Shown here piece after piece: positions 60,366 through 64,000 of a DNA stretch of 64,000 bases. Source of the stretch: Gerris lacustris (lineage: Eukaryota > Arthropoda > Insecta > Hemiptera > Gerridae); assembly GCA_951217055.1 (NCBI GenBank), contig OX578276.1:113553313-113617312 (forward strand), given 5' to 3'. Position 1 is the stretch's first letter; each line of letters starts with the position of its first letter. The position numbers and the translations under genes were made by a program. Under the pieces are notes generated by a model. It ran no database searches. It was not told the origin of the DNA and saw nothing but the letters and a program-made list of their open reading frames with translations.

Positions 60366-61558
60366 GGGGTGTTTTCCTATAACGTGCCAGACGCGTGAAC
60401 TGCTTTAGTACAAATCAATAGGGGTGTTTTCCTAGAGTGCGTCTGACGTGTACGGCTCACAGCCGTCAATGCGTCAGACGCGAACTACTCCTCCAAGAGG
60501 TATAGCCGCAAACCCTCATGCGGCTCTGACATACTAAAAATAAAATCTGTTTCTAGTTGTTTTTTTGTTTTTAGTATTTTTCAATAATGGCGGGGATAAT
60601 TTATTTATTGTTTATTTATCTCATTAATTATTTCATTGGTTTATTTTCTTAATTTAATTTCATTCTGCTTTTAAGAGAGATTTTTGATTTTAACATGATA
60701 TATTTATATTAGGTACTTATTTTTATTTTTTTATTATTCTTTTAGTATGTAAGCGTATGTAATGATGTCAAAATGTTATATTAAGTTATATCTGCCACCA
60801 TGCCTTTTTGATGTTTTCATTATTATTATTTGTTTATTTTGTTATTATTAAATTACTATGATATAAATACCATAAGTAATAATACTGAATGTATGCATGT
60901 CTGCGTAAGGTTATATGTACGTTGTACGTGTTTGTGTGTGAGTATTGTGTCAATGAAATAATGTATTGTTAAAGTATGATCATAATTATTCATTTATTGT
61001 ATCTTATCATTTATCTCTCTAGATCATTTGTAACAATTTTATTTTAATCAATTGTAATTTAGATACATTTTTAAGAGTTATTTACGTGTTTAGCAAGTGC
61101 TTTAAATGTTACACAGGGCATTACTATTTTAATTTATTTTGTATGTAAGCGTATTAATGATGATATTGTATTATGTTATATCTGCCTCCAACACCAGCTG
61201 ATAGCCAAGCTTTTTGTTTTGTTTTCATAATTTAATTTTTTTGTTGTTTAGAAATCACTGCAATAAACAACCATTATTATATTATACACCTAAACTTTTC
61301 CTCATCACCCAGGAAGGTGCCTTCTGATAGGTATATTATACCCGCCTTCTGCCATTTGATTTGAGTGTAATGGCCGATGGGTGTTCCTCTTTCGAGAGAT
61401 CGCACATTGATATAAGTAGTTCTTCGTCTGCTGCTTCCTCTACAAGCAATATGTACTTAAACAATTTTTCTTTAATGTCAACGAAGTAGCCATGACGAAC
61501 GATGGAATCAGACTGAAGAGAAAGAGATTGCGCCAGCCGCGTTTTAGGAAAACACCCC
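60366..61558. mobile_element. Candidate DNA transposon with GGGGTGTTTTCCTA termini
   Basis: The terminus ggggtgttttccta occurs at 60366 and again at 60421. It is inverted at 61545-61558 (taggaaaacacccc). A GC-rich block with hairpins follows the left copies (60439-60481, gcgtctgacg..cgtcagacgc; 60505-60524, gccgca..tgcggc). No target duplication could be shown, and the superfamily is unclear. Confidence 0.55.
60720..61220. repeat. Two related AT-rich blocks within the candidate transposon
   Basis: gtatgtaagcgtat followed by aatgatg, then gttatatctgcc and a ttttgttttcat-like end, occurs near 60748 and again near 61140. Confidence 0.6.
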
Positions 61559-61560
61559 AT
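61336..61560 (-). CDS. 74-codon frame starting in the right terminus of the candidate transposon
   Basis: The frame opens with MGCFPKTRLAQ inside the inverted terminus and contains VDIKEKLFKYILLVEEAADE, then ISMCDLSKEEHPS and a stop. The middle is acidic and protein-like, as in the start of a transposase, but I find no domain. A terminus that encodes a start codon is odd, and the true ATG may lie further in or elsewhere. Confidence 0.3.
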   Translation of the reverse strand: MGCFPKTRLAQSLSLQSDSIVRHGYFVDIKEKLFKYILLVEEAADEELLISMCDLSKEEHPSAITLKSNGRRRV

Positions 61561-61689
61561 TCACGTCAGATGTACGTGTCAGCCGCTAATGAACACACCT
61601 TAAAAGGCCTTGGGTTCAGCTCATCCCCTATCAACCGCTGCAAGAAAACCAGTGTTGTGGCATTGGAAAAATCTCCCGCCACTTAAAAT

Positions 61690-64000
61690 CTCCCTGCCAC
61701 ATCCAGAGTAGGGTCACATTTATATAATGCCATGGTAATTACATTTTTTTAAAGGACAAACTTTAACTTGAAGTTACGTTTAGTAATAATTTATTATTTT
61801 TAATAACTAACACATATTTCAATTCTGGTAGGATCCTACTTCAAAATTATCCAATAAGCTTTTGAACAAAATTATTAATGTATGAGCTAGAGTGAAGTGA
61901 ATAAGAACAACTGACTTAAGGGCAGCCACCGTTGTTACGAAATCACTTTTTGAAAATTTTTGTAGCGATTAAAATTAGGCAGCGCATTATTTTTTTGCTT
62001 GGTTGTAGTTCTCTAAGCTTAACTGAGTTACCATGAAGAAAAATCCTGTCAATTATGTGAAAAACGCTCCAGTTATTCATCTAGGACATGAAAATTGAAC
62101 TTTAAATTAGAATCACCCATATAATATGTACAGTACAATGTTCGTTTTCTCAACTCTTGTTCATTTTACATTTTCCATTGGCTCCTAAATAAATAAAACA
62201 CCTGGCAATTAAAAACAGTCATTTGAATTTTTCTTGAGGTCCCTAAGATTATAATTTATCGGGAGTAGATTGTGCAGAGTGGTACTGAATTTAAATTCCA
62301 TATTATCTATTTAAAATGCAACAATATTTAATTTATAATTAAACTTTTTCAAAAAGTGTTCATTAAGTGATAGTTTACATTTTGCGTTCAATTTTTTACC
62401 CCTCTAGTAAAAAATGGTTATTTTAAGTCTAAAATAAACAATTATTTACTTAACAGGAGTGTTTTAAGATATTATTTTCACAATGAAATTGGTCGCATTT
62501 TTATGTACATCTCTTAGAGAGTTATGCCCAAAAGGAGGAATTCAAATTGTGCCTTGGGGAGGGTTCATTTTTAATCAGTAATATTTTAAATTTAAAATCC
62601 TAAAACATAGTGTAGCAAATAGCTTTGTTGAAGCCTATCATTGGACAAATAATCAGAATATAAAATAATATGACACCACTAGGTATTGAAAGTGTGGTTG
62701 TTCAGATCTGTGTTGATTTACAGCAATAATAATGTTTAAAGCCCGAATATGGTTATCAGAGTTACAATTCTCTCTATGTTATCTGTGCTGGGATGGGAGT
62801 AATAACCCTCAGGTAAGGTTTGAGATTTAGGCACTGATGAGATCTTCAATCAGTAAATTTAGGTAATAATTCACACAATGAGGCGGAATGCCTACGTTTG
62901 TGAAAACAGTAAACTATTTAATTGACAATTTGCCTCCACAAATACTTTTATGACATTATTTTATACATAAAATTCTTCATTAACTAGGCAAAAGTAACAG
63001 ACCTTTGGCGAGTATAAATTAAGTTTTGGTTAAACTGGCTTTGCACAATGCGAGGTCTTACTACTTTCGAAAATTCCTTAGATTTTATCTTACTGTATTC
63101 TCTCTTACATTGACGTTGACTACAAGTGAAGAAAGCTGGTTTTACTTTGATAAAGTTTGAAGTGACATTTCTATTCTTTATTAGTTAGATAATAATATAA
63201 CATATGACATTCAAAAATAATTTTTAAATGCAAAAGCATTTCGGTTAGAAAATGCTGTAATCTTTATACAGTATTTACATATTTCCCTCTTTTCAACAAA
63301 TAAACTACTAAATTTGAATTTTATTTTTAATATGCAATTTATATTAACTTTGCTTGCATAGTGTTGAAAAAAATACATCTTTAAAATTATTTTCAAGTTG
63401 TAAAATTATTGTTGGTCCCAAATTCCATCGTAAGTATTTTAATAAGTGGGTAAAAGGAAGAAATAACGAAAAAATAATAAAAAATAAAATTTGTATATAT
63501 CATTTGAGTAAAACATATAAATATGTATAATATATCATTAAAATTAAAAAAAAAAAAAACTTCAGTTAGGGTTACCACCTAACATCTTGTTTTAAATCCA
63601 AGGCAAGAATGATTACTAAAAAATAGTATTTGATTGATGCATTCTAAATTATATTTAGAGGCCCAAATAATTTAATAATTACAATAACATAATTGTTTAA
63701 AAACCGGTTTAAACATAAAAAGCCTTAGATTGAAACTAGTATACAATGGTAACGTCAAATAATATTACTGGATAAATCCAGACTCTATCCACACTCAAAA
63801 TTAATCTGAACTAACTGATTTTGTAAGTATGATAAAGTAAAAATAATAATAATAAAATAAATTTCAGATTTTTTATAAATAATTAATATTTAAGTTGTAA
63901 ACATGAAAAAGTATTTAAAACCATACACAATAAACTCAATAATTGAATAATACTATTAAAATATATAAACTTTAAAAACTAAGAAATAAATTACAACCTA
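61690..64000. other. AT-rich segment with no recognised feature
   Basis: No coding signal, terminal repeat or second copy was seen on either strand. Confidence 0.5.

Overview
The window looks like a piece of an arthropod nuclear genome, most likely an insect and possibly a hemipteran. It is AT-rich and has no long open frames. It does have GT/AG introns, microsatellites, and metazoan transposon families: Ty3/gypsy, RNase H-bearing non-LTR elements, hAT, pogo/Tigger, Harbinger-like MITEs and Helitrons. The exact taxon cannot be fixed from the sequence.

Host gene. I can assemble one convincing host gene. It lies on the minus strand from the start codon at 45862 to the stop codon at 15227, in nine coding exons spread over 30.6 kb. 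Every exon has a usable acceptor and donor, and all eight junctions agree in phase. The assembled reading frame is 569 codons. It reads as a type I single-pass membrane protein: a signal peptide, a 14-cysteine ectodomain with three N-glycosylation sequons, one transmembrane segment, and a tail of about 247 residues with YxxPhi and acidic dileucine sorting motifs. I do not recognise the family. Only its second-last exon is visible as a long open frame.

Left flank (1-15 kb). A decayed Ty3/gypsy pol is interrupted by a ZMYM/hAT transposase remnant and a non-LTR tail. A second gypsy integrase remnant, on the minus strand, follows. Next come a tRNA-like element in a perfect 88-bp inverted repeat, then foldback or MITE elements with TA, TAA and AATT target duplications. 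A large foldback lies just beyond the 3' end of the host gene.

Gene body (15-46 kb). The introns hold a 5'-truncated RNase H non-LTR element (18.2-20.7 kb), gypsy integrase (25 kb) and gag (29 kb) remnants on the minus strand, a 700-bp foldback (40.2-40.9 kb), and dispersed repeats. A GC-richer block lies on both sides of the 49-bp second exon.

Right flank (46-64 kb). This part is almost all transposons. A Jockey-like remnant and a complex foldback precede a Russian-doll array. An outer hAT-like element (50750-58646, perfect 8-bp duplication) contains an inner hAT-like element (50886-56176). That one contains a truncated non-LTR element with a 16-bp duplication and a Helitron (52043-54007) with six internal repeats. 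A 62-bp minisatellite and another foldback also lie in the outer element. A second, minus-strand Helitron (59106-59786) and a terminal-inverted-repeat element (60.4-61.6 kb) follow. The last 2.3 kb shows nothing recognisable.
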